In this document: positions 4,999 through 5,083 of the stretch, piece after piece | Layout: every line of letters starts with the position of its first letter | Numbering within the stretch: position 1 is the stretch's first letter | Assembly: GCA_016204125.1 (NCBI GenBank) | Contig: JACQLI010000013.1 | Span: forward strand, 1 to 5,083 | Source of the DNA: Candidatus Omnitrophota bacterium | GTDB lineage: Bacteria > Omnitrophota > Omnitrophia > Omnitrophales > JACQLI01 | Reading direction: 5' to 3' | Length of the DNA stretch: 5,083 nucleotides | Translations under genes and position numbers: made by a program | Notes under the pieces: model-generated | Databases searched by the model: none | The model's input: the letters and a program-made list of their open reading frames with translations, nothing else | What the model was told of the DNA's origin: nothing

Positions 4999-5012
4999 GT
5001 TAGATGTTAGAT
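4999..5012. repeat. Tandem GTTAGAT direct repeat, with further TTAGA copies nearby
   Basis: GTTAGAT occurs twice in perfect tandem (4999-5005, 5006-5012). TTAGAT recurs at 5049-5054 and TTAGA at 5064-5068 and 4866-4870, the last overlapping the promoter candidate. Clustering upstream of an operon that begins with an HTH protein suggests operator sites, but AT-rich motifs this short also recur by chance. Confidence 0.4.
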
Positions 5013-5083
5013 TTCTCGACACGACTTTTAAAAAGTGACTGTAACTTCTTAGATGACTACAGATTAGAAGATGTCCAAAAAAA

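Larger units (their letters stand above)
4757..5083 (-). other. Operon leader/control region without a credible gene
   Basis: 327 bases upstream of the first gene. No ORF of plausible length or composition is seen on the minus strand, and the plus-strand reading extending into it is the antisense of the HTH gene. The region holds a sigma-54-like promoter match (4869-4885), hairpins just downstream of it (4837-4859, 4813-4828), a 9-bp inverted repeat upstream (4920-4928/4957-4965), TTAGAT repeats (4999-5054) and a small AT-rich palindrome ACTTTTAAAAAGT (5024-5036). No strong sigma-70 pair was found. The upstream neighbour gene lies outside the window. Confidence 0.6.

Overview
The window is one compact, minus-strand exopolysaccharide (EPS) assembly and export operon, read from about position 4860 down to position 1. 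The gene order in the direction of transcription is: a small MerR/BldC-like DNA-binding protein, a Wza-type outer-membrane polysaccharide export protein, a Wzz/GNVR-type chain-length co-polymerase, an ExeA/GspA-like AAA+ ATPase, a CpsD/CapB-type bacterial tyrosine kinase, and the N-terminal third of an NAD-dependent sugar-nucleotide epimerase/dehydratase that runs off the left edge. No rRNA, tRNA, CRISPR array or transposase is visible, and no convincing factor-independent terminator interrupts the genes.

The source is a Gram-negative (diderm) bacterium of moderate GC content, because an outer-membrane polysaccharide exporter is encoded. The combination of Poly_export/SLBB protein, GNVR chain-length protein, ExeA-like ATPase and separate tyrosine autokinase is the one known from EPS loci associated with PEP-CTERM/exosortase systems. 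Such loci occur in Proteobacteria, Desulfobacterota, Nitrospirota, Omnitrophota and related environmental lineages. No exosortase or PEP-CTERM protein lies inside this window, so that link is an inference, and the phylum cannot be fixed from the sequence.

Layout: 4757-5083 is a 327-base leader/control region without a credible gene. It holds a partial match to a sigma-54 promoter, several inverted repeats and a cluster of TTAGAT direct repeats. 4559-4756 is the HTH gene (GTG start). 3518-4540 is the exporter, followed by a 144-base gap, the only sizeable one inside the operon. 2150-3373, 1306-2163 and 357-1331 are chain-length protein, ATPase and kinase, each overlapping the next (14 and 26 bases), which suggests translational coupling. 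1-350 is the epimerase, starting 6 bases after the kinase stop.

How it works together (from family knowledge): the inner-membrane chain-length protein spans the periplasm and pairs with the cytoplasmic tyrosine kinase, which here is a separate polypeptide. Phosphorylation cycling of the kinase's tyrosine cluster controls polymer assembly. The Wza-like protein gives the outer-membrane exit path, the epimerase supplies sugar-nucleotide precursors, and the AAA+ ATPase has an undefined but conserved role. The most unusual observation is a 54-base GC-rich palindrome lying inside the epimerase reading frame. It keeps the frame open and adds about 19 residues (43-61) in a Rossmann-fold loop, so it looks like a dispersed palindromic repeat inserted into a gene.
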